Assembly: GCA_023213395.1 (NCBI GenBank)
Contig: CM041465.1
Coordinates: 242,303,741 to 242,367,740 of the forward strand
Length of the DNA stretch: 64,000 nt
Direction: 5' to 3'
From: Cycas panzhihuaensis
Lineage: Eukaryota; Cycadophyta
The translations under genes were made by a program, and so were the position numbers. Of the stretch, positions 32,240 to 44,445 are shown piece after piece; positions within the stretch are counted from its first letter, which is position 1, and each line of letters starts with the position of its first letter. Under the pieces are notes generated by a model. That model saw only the letters and a list, made by a program, of their open reading frames with translations. It was not told where the DNA came from and ran no database searches.

Positions 32240-32560
32240 TTACATTATTAGGGGGAAGGGGGTTCTGTTAACCTTTTTAAGGCCTACTTGGATCTTGATA
32301 GACTCTAAAACAAGACATTTGGTAATTTCCAAGTCATAGGTGATCACATTTATCTTAAGCACTTCAAAATAGACTTTTGGATGAAGGGCATTTGTAAAGA
32401 TGTCCCTTTTTAGGTCCTCATATAATATGGCCTTGGATGAATGAAGTAAGTCATGGAAATAGTACACAAAGTCTCTATTGAGTTCTTCATGACCTTGCTT
32501 AAGTAAGAGTAGGGATTTAGCCCCACTCTTAAAAGGGTATGTAATGTTAAATAATTGATA
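32240..32560 (-). pseudogene. gag capsid-like domain, element C
   Basis: YYFHDLLHSSKAILYEDLKR then DIFTNALHPKVYFEVLKINV and DLEITKCLVLESIKIQ match the gag core of A (FHDLLHSTKATLPEELKRDI). The N-terminal part (FESGMKSLLLLKQ) is present further right in another frame near 32,490-32,540. It is inactive. Confidence 0.78.
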
Positions 32561-34499
32561 AAGGTATCCACTAACTACTGAAAGTAATAGATAGAATTTG
32601 CAAGTAAATGGTAGAACTATTTTAGACCATCCCCTTAGAGTGACCTCAAGAATAGCTTCAAGATATGGTTATAAAACCAATAGTTAATACATGCCTTGGA
32701 AAATACCCTAACATAATCAATAAGATTCTAAGATGAAGTAACCACAAAGTTGGGTACTTTTGCGAGGTGGGATGGTAAGTTAGTCTTAAGGGCTTCTAAA
32801 AAAAGTGGGTTAGTCTAATAATCAAGCAAGGTTCATGTCCCAAGTTAAGCTAATGGGTTTAGGGATGGAAAGGTAGGCTAAGACTAATAAGCTTATTATA
32901 CTTAGGCCCTACCATATGGGTTATACCCTTACTAGTAGGATGGGCATTAAGGAGCAAGTTGGGGGATGCCCCCAGCCTGATAGAGAGCTATTGCTTAGGC
33001 ATATAGACTAGGTATATAGAGAGGGGGGTATCCATAGATTAAAGCACCATATTAAATGGTTTAGTAAGGAATCCCATATTATATAACACCCCCTTAAGGA
33101 ATCAATTCATAAGGTAGAATAATAACTACTTGTGGTTTGACTTGGCAAGTTTAGGTGGATGGCACTTGGTAAGTAGGGTAAGGTTAGGTGGTTATAGGTT
33201 GGTAGGTTGGAATATGATAAGATAAAATATAGGGAAGTGAGTTTAGACTACATGGGAATCTTATTAGATGGACAACTCTATACAAGTGGAGTGAGTTGAC
33301 TCTATAATTAAAAGATAAAGCCAACCATACCCACACCATTAGGTGATGTACCTAGGTGAGATAAAGGTGGACTAACTAGCTTGAGGAATAGGTTGTACAT
33401 GCTAAGGAAAATATGGAGGAGGGAAAGACAACCCCTAAGGTGTTATAGGGTGAAGGAGAGGCAAAAAAGATGGTATAAGGAGAGCTGTCCAAGTAGCTTT
33501 TGGTTATGGAATGGAGGTGTAAAGATGACTTATTAGAGGCGTAAGTAGGGGGATAAGTGGAAATGGATAGGAAAAGGGATGAGTAGGTTAAGGACCTACT
33601 CTTAATGAAGGGCCCATATATAAGGCTACTATCAATGGGGGTTGAGTAGACGGAGGAATAATTTAGTCTATGAACTAGGAAATAACTTATTATGGAGGTT
33701 GGGAGAGAAGTAGAATAAAGGTAGATGGGACAAATGTAGGGATACTTACAAGTAAGCAATGTGCCCAAGTAGGATTGGTCTCTCCTATAGCTACCTCAAA
33801 CTATACTCTTAGTGTGATAATAATGTCCTAAGGAATGTTTTAGTTTTGAAGCAAATCCAAGACCTACTTGCCCACTTAGGCTTAGTTAAAAGAGAAAGAC
33901 TAAGTTGATAACTCAAGGATCTATGAGGGGTCATGGAGCAAGGTAGCTCTAGTGATATAAGTAGGGGACCCTACAAGGTTCTAATAAAATGCTTTTACTT
34001 TGTAGGCTTGATAAGTTCTATTAACTACATTTTAATAAGGATGTTAAGATCTATAAGGGTCTATTATTTTCATCCAATCTTAGGCATAGGCTTAGTGTGG
34101 ATCCTATGCTTAACCGAGGCCTTAGGTACAGTATAGGTCTTAGAATTATTATAGGGGGTGGGCCTAAAAGGGGTCTTAGGACCACTTAAGGGGAAGCTAG
34201 CCTACAATCAAAGAATTCTCATCAAGGAAAAGAATAGATGGGTATGATGTATTAGAATTAGATGGAGGGATATGTCTAAGATAGTAAGAAAATTATTGCA
34301 TATAAGAGGAAGGGGTAAAAGAAGAGAGGTCTCAAGGTTATGGTATATAACTAGGCTTTGAAGCTAAATAGTAATTATGAGGGATCCTTAAAAAGATAGG
34401 TGATGAAACTAGTAGAGTCTCACCTTATCTCAAAGGTATTGAATAAAGAAGAAAGGGGGGAATGGGATAACAACATAATACGAGGAAAACACCCTACTA
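32561..34499 (-). pseudogene. gag N-terminal region, element C
   Basis: This fills the place of the Pro-rich gag N-terminus in A and B. Short frames such as 33,376-33,768 (Ser/Tyr/Pro-rich, 130 codons) have no recognisable match and may be chance. The orientation of the segment that is inverted in A could not be settled in this copy. Confidence 0.4.
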
Positions 34500-34503
34500 G
34501 CAA

Positions 34504-34522
34504 GTCACTAAGATGGTCATTA
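34504..34522 (-). other. Primer-binding site remnant, element C
   Basis: TAATGACCATCTTAGTGAC on the minus strand aligns without gaps to TGGTGACCATACTGGGGAC of B; the differences are mainly of the deamination type. The next bases begin TGAATGC, the presumed LTR edge at 34,524. Confidence 0.6.
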
Positions 34523-34523
34523 G

Positions 34524-35214
34524 TGAATGCAAATAAGTGGAGGGAGAGTATGAGTAGATACATCCTTAGAAATTGACTTGAAAATTGAGGGGGATCTAAG
34601 TAAGGAGTGGCATATGCATATGCCCCCTATAGGGCACTCATATATCTCTTGTATGTAAGTGTGGGGTGATAAGATTTTATTTAATTAGTTGGATTAAGAG
34701 TAATACATAAGCTTGTGTGATGTTCTAGAGAAGGTAATAATAAAAAATGAAAGTGAAAGCTAAAATAAACAAACTAACAACTAAGAGATGTAGTGTAAAT
34801 AAGTAGATGAGATACTTATACATTAATAATGAATAGGAAGTAAAAGAAACTTGAGATAATATCAATTAAGCAATAGTAGGCATCCTCAAAAGGACTAATC
34901 AACATATAAAATCCCTCATAATATAAAGGAGTTAATCAGGTATAAATACCTAATAACTCTTTTTTGACTACCTACCTATCCTAATGGACTTAACCCTTCC
35001 AAGTTGACTAACCTAATCCTAATCCAAACTCTTACTTGACACTAAATTGATAGACTCAATCTCAAAGAATCAAGGAAAGGATTGCATAGAGTGAGAGGTC
35101 TAAAGGAATTAAGACCATTAGATGTATCTGCTTATGGATAAGTTGGTGGGGATTCATCAATACTAACAATGGTACTTCCACAAGTATGAGGGTACATTGA
35201 TAATATCTATATTC
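34524..35214 (-). repeat. 5' LTR of element C, part 1
   Basis: It begins TGAATGC next to the primer site and is AT-rich, without a gene. It is cut by element B at 35,215. It should resume at 51,723, after B, and again after the copia element E. Confidence 0.55.
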
Positions 35215-35219
35215 GATTC
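35215..35219. repeat. Target site duplication of element B, left
   Basis: GATTC precedes the left LTR and recurs at 51,718-51,722. Confidence 0.88.
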
Positions 35220-36522
35220 TGGAATCATGTCTATGGGATGGTAACCACACTTGGTTAGGATTAGGTTAGTCAATGAAGAGCTCTAAAATATAGAGTCAAT
35301 CCAACAAGTGAGAGAAATCACCTGCACAGGGTGTCTATGCATTGAAACGTAGGTTTGGGACCCATGAATGGTGCACAACTCCCCTCTAGGTAACTCAGTT
35401 TTTGGTTTTGAGGGTAGCAAGAGTGAGGGATATCCTCAGTTTCCTGAGTAACCTTAAGACATAGGTCTTCCTACCCTTGGATGGCCAGAAGGGAAGGGCA
35501 AGACCAAATAAGGGAATAGATCCTCGTAGAAAATAGAGGGATATGAATGGGATATATGTGGGCAAGTGATATGGGAGGTACATGCTTGCAAGGATGGTGT
35601 TAGGCAACCACCTCATGCACATGACCAACCCAAAGGAGGAGATGTCGAGATTTCTTAGCTAATGTAGGTATGATGGGGTTTAGAAGAGGATGTGCTAGAG
35701 GATAAATCCTCTTTAAGCTAAGCCACCGAAAGTGAGTTTAGTGAACAAAGGACGATGTCAAAAGAAGCTTTCACTGTCCTACGTGTGAAGGGTTCAGCCA
35801 TCTATGTGTGATGGTGGAGTGATATGTAACTAGTTGTGCTTGCAAACAAGAGACAAAAGAACTATATAAAAATAGCAAATTTTCTCTCGTTTGCTCTCAA
35901 ATGTAAGTCCTCACTCTCTTTTCATTTTAAACAGGAGAAAAGGCAATGAAGAAGGTAAACCAATCAAGTACAATCATGCATGCCAAAGATGCAAAGCCTA
36001 AAGGGGATATATGCAATCAAGTGGGAAGTGGGAGGATATAGTTCCTATCTCATGGTTTTTCCTAGGAGTGCAAGCATAGCATGCATATGCAAAGGGTAGA
36101 TGCAAAATAATTCCTTCTCTCTTTTTCCTTTTATGTTTTTACTCATACAAGCAAATAAGCTTAAAAAAACAAAAAGGGAAAAGAGCTATGAATAGAGGAG
36201 GGCGGTATACCTCGAGGACCGTGTGGCTGAAATAGATATGCTTTCCTACACCGCTCGTGCTTCCCTTTTACTTTCCCAACACATGGGTAGCATAGGACAA
36301 TGGCGTTGGGGCTTCCTTACCTTCCCCAAACTAAAAGAAAAAGGCAAGAAAAACAATGGAAAAAGACTATGCTATAAACGAAAATGACTAAGGAAAAGGA
36401 AGTAAGAGACGTACCCAGATTGATGTGTTTCTTTCTTCTCCATGAGTGACATGCCAAAACCTGCAATCAAAAAAGTACTCCACCCTTTCCTAAGGGAATG
36501 CTAGGATTCCAAACAGATATAC

Positions 36523-36573
<51 letters not shown>

Positions 36574-36575
36574 GG
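36523..36575. repeat. AT/GT microsatellite in the B LTR
   Basis: An (AT)n run passes into (GT)n and ends in GTATGTATGTATGG. The right LTR of B lacks this part because of its deletion, and LTR A has no such expansion. Confidence 0.95.
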
Positions 36576-37649
36576 TGCGAAGTGCATAAAATATTACAAG
36601 TAAAACACTTTAATCAAAGTAAATTTCTAACTAGGAAACAACTTCCAATCTCCTCGATACAAGTAAGATAAGATAAAGGACGTGGATGGTTAGCCTCAGA
36701 ATGGCTAACCCTCTAATACACACACCTCTACACTGCCCCCAAGCATATGAATAGTAGATCAGGATAGCCTAAGTAATAGTAAACAATGGGAGAGATAAGT
36801 AGCACAAGGGTTGTAAATATTGTCGATTCTGCAAGGGTTATAATGTGCAACATTTACAACTTTTTACTAAGCCAACACCCAAAGATGATATGCGACATAA
36901 CTAAGGGCTAAAAACTTTTCCCATGTAAGGTGCTCACGGATGGAGCTAGTGCAGCAAGGGGCTGTGTACGCTAATACCAATAATGGCCTTTCTTCCAAGA
37001 GCTCCCTTATAGCCCAAAGAAGGCACAGAAGAGGAGGAAAAGAGGAGAAGGGGATTGCCCTTGAGGAGCAGGCCTAGTTAGGTGTGGAACCTACCTTAGC
37101 TCCTTTCTCTCACCTTTTTGGGACCTCTCCTTATAGCCCCCTTAGAGAAACTAGGAGAGAGCAGGAAGGTAGGGTGGATAGAAGGAATGATGGAGGGGAT
37201 GCCTCCTGTATTTGATAGGAAAAACTTGTGAACAGAAAGATATACAAGGTATCCTAATCTCTTTTAGGGGGACTAAAAGGAACAAAATAAAATACACATG
37301 AAGTAGTACCTACTATGGGAGGATTGGTCATAGATCTGCTAGAGAAAATGGTAGAAGAAGGTAATCCTATAAGGTTTGCAAGTGGATTCCTGTGTAGGCT
37401 ATGAAATCTGAAGGAGAACTTGGTGAAACTTGATGCTTGTATGTGGAAGTGAGACTTGGAGCACGTCCTTGCTTGGACAAGCTTGATCTCAATCCTATTA
37501 CTGTGGATCTGAGCTAGAGAAGGTGAATCTCAGGCTAGGACATAGGTATGTCAGATATTGCAAGGTGCTCCTACAGAAAATCACCTATGAAAATAGAAGA
37601 GGAGAGGAGAATAGATGGAAGAAGAGATGGAAAATGAAGTCTTTTTGGG

Positions 37650-37656
37650 TTTTATA
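37650..37656 (-). promoter_or_regulatory. LTR TATA box, element B
   Basis: TATAAAA on the minus strand follows AACCGTAATC...TAGGGTTATG. It is identical in place to the right LTR (51,035-51,041) and LTR G (63,670-63,676). Transcription would run leftward, giving a leader of about 2.4 kb inside the LTR. Confidence 0.65.
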
Positions 37657-38366
37657 CATAACCCTAGATTAATTAAACGATTACGGTTAGGCTAGGACTT
37701 GGGGTATGGCTTAGCCACATGGTAATTTCATGAAAAATGTGAAATTTATCACGACAGATTTAAAAAAATGATTTGTGGCAGTCACCCTATAGCAAACTTA
37801 GTAGTATCACAAAGTTTACCATGATACCATGACATTTGCCGCAATGCAATGATAAAATATAAAATAGAAGGAAAAAAGAGAGTTGGGAGCCCTAAAAGAG
37901 GGTACCCTGTGCCTGAGGGGATTACCGTCTGTGTGGTCAGATAGTCATAGTGAGGAAATGACCTAGACTGAATGGGACACCAAAGAGATAGGGTTCCCAA
38001 GAAGTTGGTAACTGGATAAAAGATGTTGATCACTCCTAGCAAGGCACTAGGAGTTGCAATGTGGCAATGAGGGTGTAAATGGATCACACGAGCTAGTTGA
38101 CGCTTAAGACAACATGGAGGTGCATAGGAGGGTTATGGAGTGCTATGGGGATGCATGTCTCACAGTTATCATAGGCTATAATAGTGTTAGGCAATATGAT
38201 CAAGTAGCGAATGCAAGATGATCACTCAAATGTATTAGTCAATCATGCAGTGAAATAGATGCTTCGATTTACCTTTCTAGAGAAGTAACAAAGGCAAAGG
38301 CTAGAAGCATATCTGCACTTACCTAAGTTAACTTGCCCAAAACCCATTCCCGATATCTAGGAAACA

Positions 38367-38378
38367 CTGCCCCCTTGG
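38367..38378 (-). other. Polypurine tract, element B
   Basis: CCAAGGGGGCAG on the minus strand ends exactly at the LTR start TGTTTCC. It is the plus-strand primer for reverse transcription. Confidence 0.7.
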
Positions 38379-38894
38379 CAACAAAGCCTCACAGCTCGGA
38401 GGTGTAATGCGACGATGAATGTTGGAAGCACAATGTTGGTGGTATATATATATATACAAACAAAGCATAACAATGGTATGAGCCAAGGGTGATGGCAAGT
38501 GTCATGGCAAAATGTGTGGGTGTAGAGGCAAGGTCGAGACAACATATGGGTTGTTTATGTGTCACTATATAGTTAACAAGCAATGAAAATGAATGAGGGG
38601 GATGCCCCCATCATAAGAGTACAATGGAAGGGTGGTGATGACCACACATAAGATCAGATAGATGTCATGAATAAGGTGCTATGTACATAAAATGGTCAAA
38701 ATAGTGAGAGTTGTGTGCTAAGAAAAGGTGCTAAGAGTGGAGTAAGGAAACAAACCTAGTGGTCACCATAGTTTAACCTCATTAGCGGCCAACTTTCAGA
38801 GGTGCAAATGGATCATGATATGAAGAACATGATGACTTGAGACTTGGGCACCTGGGAAACCAGAGAAGTCTCTTGATGTGGGGTGCTGAGAAGA

Positions 38895-39300
38895 GGGAGG
38901 CGACGCTCAAGGATGAGATGAACTAGGCTATCTGCCTTGGCGTTGAGAGCCTGAGGGATGTGTCAGATGTGGAAGGAAGAAAAACAAGCCAATAAGGGCT
39001 TGGCGGTCAAGGCCAGAGCTCTCAAGCATGGGCATCGCACTTGGTAGACCTCGGTGAGATGGGACACCACAACCTGAGAGTTGCAGAAGAGGATGATGGG
39101 TCCATGGTGGAAGTGGAGAATATTAGTAAGGCCCTCAATAATAAATGTATACTTAGCTTTGTTATTGGTGGCCTCAGGAAGGAAAATCCTAGAATACATA
39201 AAGTTATATTTTGGAAAGGTCACGGAGAATCTATGCAGTGGCAAAAGGGCTAAGGTTGCCATGGCTTCGTTAGTGAAGACGAGTAATGCCATGACAAAAG
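38895..39300 (-). pseudogene. Distal RNase H, element B, catalytic residues lost
   Basis: The frame (38,963-39,292) reads MALLVFTNEAM, IFLPEATNNKAKYTFIIEGL, HHGPIILFCNSQVVVSHLTE and VYQVRCPCLRAL, then HIPQALNAKADSLVHLI after a stop. It is longer and cleaner than A's copy, but the three core acids are changed: Asp to Asn (FTN), Glu to Lys (NKAKY), Asp to Asn (FCNS). Each is a single G-to-A change. The late Asp (ADSL) remains. It occupies the same distal place as in A. Confidence 0.88.
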
Positions 39301-39825
39301 GAATGGAAGTCTTAGTGGATAAAGTGCTAACATGGTCAATGTATGAAGAGGACTCAATAATGTGAAATAGTCATGGGGAAGCTTGAATGGCCATCAATAA
39401 AGGCCGCGAAGAGCAGGAGGACCCGGAAATGAGGTTACTTGAGGGTGAGGGAATAAAGGACCTAGAAATGAGGCAGCCCAAAGGTCACTTAAGGAAGCAA
39501 AGTGTGGTCCTAGGTGGGGAGGACGCTCCCTCTGGGAACCCAGAGGTACAAATGAGCAGCAAAAATGGATTCAAGATGGCGAAACGAGCTAGATAAGTAT
39601 AAACTTGTGTATGTGTGGAGGTGGCATGCAAAACGAGATGGAAGGGGTCTCACAAGGCCAAAAAGGGGGGGTGCTATAAATTCACCTAGAGGGTAAGAAG
39701 AAAAGAGAGCCATGGAGGCAAAATGGGAGACAAACCTAGAAGGAAAAGATGATCAAGAGAGAGCGATGGTCCTAAGGGCTGTCGCAGTGAGAGGAATAAA
39801 GGAAGTACTCGTTGGCCCCCCCGCC
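39301..39825. other. Spacer between distal RNase H and antisense promoter, B
   Basis: Colinear with A 18,346-18,872. Frames on both strands (for example 39,387-39,596 and 39,510-39,713) are not shared with A, so I treat them as chance. No gene. Confidence 0.5.
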
Positions 39826-39833
39826 TATATAAG
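39826..39833 (+). promoter_or_regulatory. Candidate TATA box of the antisense gene, B
   Basis: CGCCTATATAAGGAAAACTC matches A 18,871-18,885. A donor-like GGGAG|GTGAGATGG follows at about 39,984-39,996 and an acceptor TTTTGCAG ends at 40,521. That suggests a first intron in the leader; A's donor at that place is changed. Confidence 0.58.
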
Positions 39834-40521
39834 GAAAACTCAACAAAAATGGGATTCATTTTCATGGGCTCACGATCAATTCAGATCCCTTCTCCTTACA
39901 CAATGGAGTGCTGCCCGACTTCAGAGGCACACAAAGAGAGATTGGACCATCATGTCAAGATGTGGAGATAGCCAGTAGGACTCGGGAGGTGAGATGGTGA
40001 TAGCGAGGCTGGATCTAATGAGTGCATCGTCCCTTTTCCTACCCATCTTATTATTTAAGTTTAATGATTTTTTACTTCTTTTTAAAGTAGTTTTTAGCCC
40101 CATATGGGTAAGTTGAGATCTCCTGGAGCCCAAATTGGGCCCAATGAGAGGGGGGACTGTGGCATTAGGTAGCCCTGGTCCTAGTGGGCCTAGGCATGGC
40201 CCACCCAAACAAAAAAAATTGGGTTTTTTGGGTGGAAACCCCACTACCCTACTGTTGGGGTGTGACTGGCCCTACGGCAAGGATCGCGGTGCTACGAACT
40301 TTACCGTAGGGTCACTACATTTGTGCAAGAAACTCAATGGGGCCCCATGCTAAACTCTGTGGTACCGCAAAGTTTAGCACAGTGTAGAGGTAGAATAATT
40401 GAAAAAATAAAGAATGGCCCAAAGGAATGACAAAACTCAACCAAGGAGGAATGAGGGGCAGTCTTGAAGGCTGATAAGTAGGTTTAGAGGAGTTCTAACC
40501 AATTTTCAAGGTGTTTTGCAG

Positions 40522-41743
40522 GTGGTTATCATGGTGGACAACCACAAGAACATTAGGGTGGAGATGCTTAGCTTTATAGAGATGATGTCCCATATGGATA
40601 GGTGAGTATTAAGGAGATGTGGCCTACTGAAGACCATCCAGACACCATAGTATGCATCGGATTAGCATCTCCTACTAGACATAGTATCACAGTGGGGTCA
40701 TCGATAGTATGTATTCCACCTCCCCTAAGTGGGAGACATCACTGTCATACTGGGAGACATCCAGATGATCCTGGGGGTACCGATAATAAGAGCACCATCA
40801 TCACTAGGGGTATTACCTAGCAATGATGTAGCACATAGGGATGTAGCTACCTACTTCATAGGTCAGGATCGATGGGAGAGGAGAGGCATACCTGTACAGA
40901 GTATGATCATGTCTTAGATTCCTCAAGTAAGGAAGTTGATTACACTATGTATTCTGTTCTAGATATCCTAGAAATAGAACTACAGAGACATGCCTGGTGG
41001 ATGGATAGAGATTGTGAGGAGATACGAGGCCAGGGAGAGGTTGGATTGGGCAACATTAGCGGTGAACTTGATCACCCAGTTGGATGCTATCAGGGTGGCC
41101 GAGAGAGGAGTTTTATCATACAACATATTGCTACAATGCTATTTTTTTTATCACTTTAGGGTAATGGCACTAGTAGGAGGACCACACCCTATTTCAATGT
41201 GGGCTCCCATGGTCCATAGGTGGCAGACTCAGTTTAAGAGGACCAAGGATCAAGCACATGTTTGACACTTGGTGGAGGCTACATCACTGGACCTCCTCAC
41301 TATGGCAGACCTATATAGAGGGATAAGATGGGACAATGACGATGAGGCAGGAGGAGCTGGAGGAGCTAGAAGTGGCCCTAGAGGAGACGATAATGATGGT
41401 AGTAATGATGGGGGTGATGGGTAAGGCCTATCAGGAGTAACAAGTGGAGAGGTAGGTCTATCAGGGACCACTGGAGGAGAGGCAGGACCTTCAAGAGCTA
41501 GAAGAGGAGAGGCAGGTCCTTCAGGGACTGTAGAGAGAGGCAGGACACCATGGATGCTAGTCTGGAGGCTGAGGATAGTAGGGAGAGCTAGGCCTATGGC
41601 AGCACCAGTGGAGAAGGGCAGAGGTGCCCTAGCAGGTTAGGCTATTGGTGAAGTGGTACCAAAGGAGGAGGAGGTACCAACATCTAGGGGAGGACCTAAG
41701 GAGGAGGTGATCGTATGAGTTAAGGATCCAATTGTCCTAACAG
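40522..41743 (+). pseudogene. Antisense PMD-like gene, main exon, element B
   Basis: Conserved pieces in order: VEMLSFIEMMSHMDR, RRCGLLKTIQTP, LLLDIVSQWGHR, YVFHLP-stop-VGDITVILG, DIQMILGVPIIRAP, NDVAHRDVATYFIGQDRWER and RGIPVQSMIMS. Then come PGGWIEIVRRYEARERLDWA, TLAVNLITQLDAIRVAERGV and PHPISMWAPMVHRWQTQFKR. The last parts form an intact 91-codon frame (40,990-41,265). Agreement with A at the amino-acid level, despite different stops, argues that this strand was the coding one. The PMD assignment rests on motif order only. Confidence 0.78.
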
Positions 41744-41869
41744 GTGAGATGCTACACCTTTTCCTGCCATCTTTTGATCACTAAGCATCTAGTTCTTTTG
41801 TTTCATTTAGTTTGTTTGATATACATATATGGATATATATACTAACATATGGTGTGTTGGACTTTGTAG
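41744..41869 (+). other. Conserved intron of the antisense gene, B
   Basis: ACAG|GTGAGA and CTTTGTAG|G bound 126 AT-rich bases. Removal joins VKDPIVLT to GVVDIGRLVEAVVWKMF in frame, as in A. Same phase and same edges in both copies. Confidence 0.7.
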
Positions 41870-42480
41870 GAGTAGTAGATATAGGGAGATTGGTCGAGGC
41901 AGTAGTCTGGAAGATGTTCCCCTAGGCCTACGTAGAGGGGCAACCTCCCATCCAGGTAGGAGAGGAGTCATGGTTGGCAGGAGCCCATACAACAACATTT
42001 GCCCCATTGGTCAGGGCCAGAGATGTGTGGGTAGTAAAGTCCTAGGAGCACGAGGCATGAGTGGGACAACTATAGGGCAAGTTGGATGAGACTAGAGCAA
42101 AGAGGGAGGCTCTATGAGGTTAGGTCTAGGCACTTGAGGCTCAGGGAGGAGTAGGTGGTGATGTGGAGAGTCACATTAGGGTAGTGATACTAGAGGAGCA
42201 GCTCCAAGGGATGGAGGAGATGTTTTGGAGGATGGAGGAGAGGCTCTAAGGAGTAGAGGGTGAGAGGGATCGTATCCAGGCATGATACAATTAACTAATG
42301 GATTAGGTGACATACTCATATGGTGATGATGACCCCGAGGAGGCCTCAGGATGAGAGGAGTGAGGTAGGGATCTCTTGAAGGAATAGGAGGAGTCTAAGA
42401 GGTATGTGGTCCCCAAGAGAGGGATCACATAGGCTATGAGATGATGCACTAGGAGCAAGGGAGCATTAGAGAGTAGGAGA
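41870..42480 (+). pseudogene. Antisense PMD-like gene, second exon, element B
   Basis: VVDIGRLVEAVVWKMFP opens it. Then follow a short Gly-rich part (GEESWLAGAHTTTFAPLVRA) and a Glu/Leu/Arg-rich, coiled-coil-like part containing repeated EE-x-L and ME-E-R-L. Stops interrupt it at several places. The 3' end is not fixed. Confidence 0.6.
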
Positions 42481-43239
42481 TACTAGTTTTGATTTGGGAG
42501 AGTACCAAACCTCCAAGGAGTCACCATATATTACCACATGATTGTACTCCTCCCTGCAAGGATTTTGGCTTCTTACAGATGATGTACCATACCATTTGTA
42601 TGATATGACACATTATGATTTTATATATATAAATGGGGCCATTGATATCCCATTTGATATATGATGATATGTGTGATAATACATGATGATGGATTATGTT
42701 ACTTTTGCTTTTATGTATATGTTTACGTGTATATATGTGAGGGTACATAGATGCATGAGGGGCTATAGATCATGATGTTTTGAGTTGATTATCGCATGGT
42801 TTATGTTTGAGGTTTGTTTGAGTTGCACACACTTCCTTTCATATGGGGCCATATTTCTAGTAAGCGCACACACGATTACCATGAGCATTGGTGATAAGCA
42901 TATATGAGGCTAGGAGATAGGGTGGCATACATGTCCACGTAGGAGCATAGCGAAATATACAAAGGAAGCACCAGTGAGATAGAGAGTAACAATACTCGAG
43001 CATGCCATCCTAGTTAAGGAATGTTTCTAGGCTTATGAGTGATAGGGACAACACACCCAATTAGGAGTATGGGGCCCCGAAAGAAAGGGGAACAAGGAGT
43101 TCCACAGGAGGAACCTAAGAGAAGCAAGAAGGCCACCCCAAACTGCCATTCCACCCGTGACTAGAAAGAATGGGGATATGCCTAGGGTGGTAGTTTAGGC
43201 TCATTTTATAGTACAAGGAAAGAGAGAAATGGTTATACA
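42481..43239. other. Convergent spacer of element B, no gene seen
   Basis: Colinear with A 21,521-22,224. The integrase frame (from the right) and the antisense gene (from the left) both end toward this block. AT-rich stretches (TTTTATATATATAAATG near 42,620) could serve 3' end formation on either strand. Confidence 0.45.
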
Positions 43240-44445
43240 TAAAATTTGTTTAATATTTTCCCATTAATGACCTTTTTGAACTCAAGACCTTCCAGGGTTA
43301 CTATCCTATAAGCGTTGTTACTGAGGGTCTCAAGAATGATGAAGGGGCCAATCCATTTAAGTCTAAACTTGGATAGGCAGTCATAGAGATACTCGAATTT
43401 GAGGACGTGATCCCTGGGATATAAAGGGTGGGAACAAAGGTGTTTGTCATATGTCCTTCATGCCTTAGCCTTAGAAGCAAGGTTCGCTTGGTAGGTGGTC
43501 AAGCTCTTCTCATCTAAGGCCTTGAGGTCTAAGAGGCAAGCCTGGCAGATAGACTCCTCATCGATAAGACCTCAAAGAGAGACTCATAAGGAGAGAATCT
43601 CCACTTCCAATGGGATAACTACCTTTGTTCCATACACTAGGAAAAAAGGGGTTATTCTCGTAGCCATACAGATAGACGTGCAATATGCCCATAAAGCGGA
43701 AGGGAGTTAAAGATGCCAATCTCTTTGAGATTGGGTTACAGTTTTCTTTAGAATATTTATAAGGGTTTTGTTGAATGATTCGACTTGTCCATTAGCCTGG
43801 GGCTAATAGGAAGAGGAAATTTTATGAGAAATGTTGAATTCTCACAGAGTTCATCCATCTCCTTATTACATAAAGGAGTCCCATTGTCTGTGATTAAGAC
43901 ATCAAGAACTCCAAAACGGTAGATGATATGCTAGTAGACGAAAGTGGCTATTGTCTTACCAAGAGTAGTGGTCAAAGGAACTTCTTCCACCCATTTAATA
44001 AAGTACTCAATAGTAATCAAGATGAACTTATGTTGTGATGAAGAGGACAGGGATATGGCTCCAATAAGGTCCAACCCCCATTAGAAGAAGGGCCATGGAG
44101 ATATAATGAGATGGAGGGCCTCAAAAGGCAAGTGGGTGATGTCAGCATATACCTGGCACCACCAGCATCTTAGGGTATATGCACGGGCATCCTTAAAGAA
44201 GGATGGCCAGTAATACCCCATACGAAGGATCCTTTGGGCCATGGATTAGCCCCCACAAATACCATTGTGGCATTCATAAAGTATTTTGTTCACTTCATTG
44301 GGGTTGACGCAGCGAAGAAGGATCCTGTCGAAGGATCTGTTGTACAATACTTCATCCATAAGGAAGTATTGCCTAGTAGTAGCCTAAATACGAGACCTAA
44401 CTTTATTACTAGCTTTGGGGTGGTACTACTGCTAGGCAAGGTATT
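43240..44445 (-). pseudogene. gypsy integrase, element B
   Basis: Reading from 44,440 leftwards, a zinc region has MDEVLYNRSFDRILLRCVNP, VNKILYECHNGICGG and LRCWWCQ. The core has LDLIGAISLSSSQHKFILIT, IEYFIKWVEEVPL, VLITDNGTPLCNKEMDELCE and QANGQVESFNKTL. The C-terminal module matches A 22,225-22,430. The D, D and E of the DDE triad (LDL, ITDNG, QVESF) are all present. Stops and the lost second zinc His show it is dead. Frame shifts occur near the core end. Confidence 0.88.

Larger units (their letters stand above)
29881..34523 (-). mobile_element. Decayed Ty3/gypsy element C, protease to primer site
   Basis: Minus-strand segments match A and B in order: linker (29.9-30.85 kb), protease (30.85-31.2), gag spacer (31.2-31.8), gag (32.2-32.6), gag N-terminus (32.6-34.5) and primer site. 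RT and everything downstream are missing at the left. It is more decayed than A and B. Its 5' LTR begins at 34,524 and is interrupted by B. Confidence 0.7.
35220..38366 (-). repeat. 3' LTR of element B (left), full length
   Basis: It starts TGGAATCATGTCTATGGG and ends TAGGAAACA (3,147 bp). It shares with LTR A the conserved leader block (35,329-35,385), the GGAAGGTAAGGAAGC donor-like motif (36,311-36,325) and the TATA box TATAAAAC on the minus strand (37,649-37,656), but is otherwise clearly a different family. It contains a GT microsatellite at 36,523-36,575. No gene. Confidence 0.92.

Noticed and set aside
33376-33768. 130-codon Ser/Tyr-rich frame in element C
   Set aside because: No match to the gag N-terminus of A or B, and composition alone does not support a gene.
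42521-42748. Possible envelope-like gene between integrase and LTR on the sense strand
   Set aside because: No long sense frame, signal peptide or membrane segment shared by A and B; the space holds the antisense gene and spacer.
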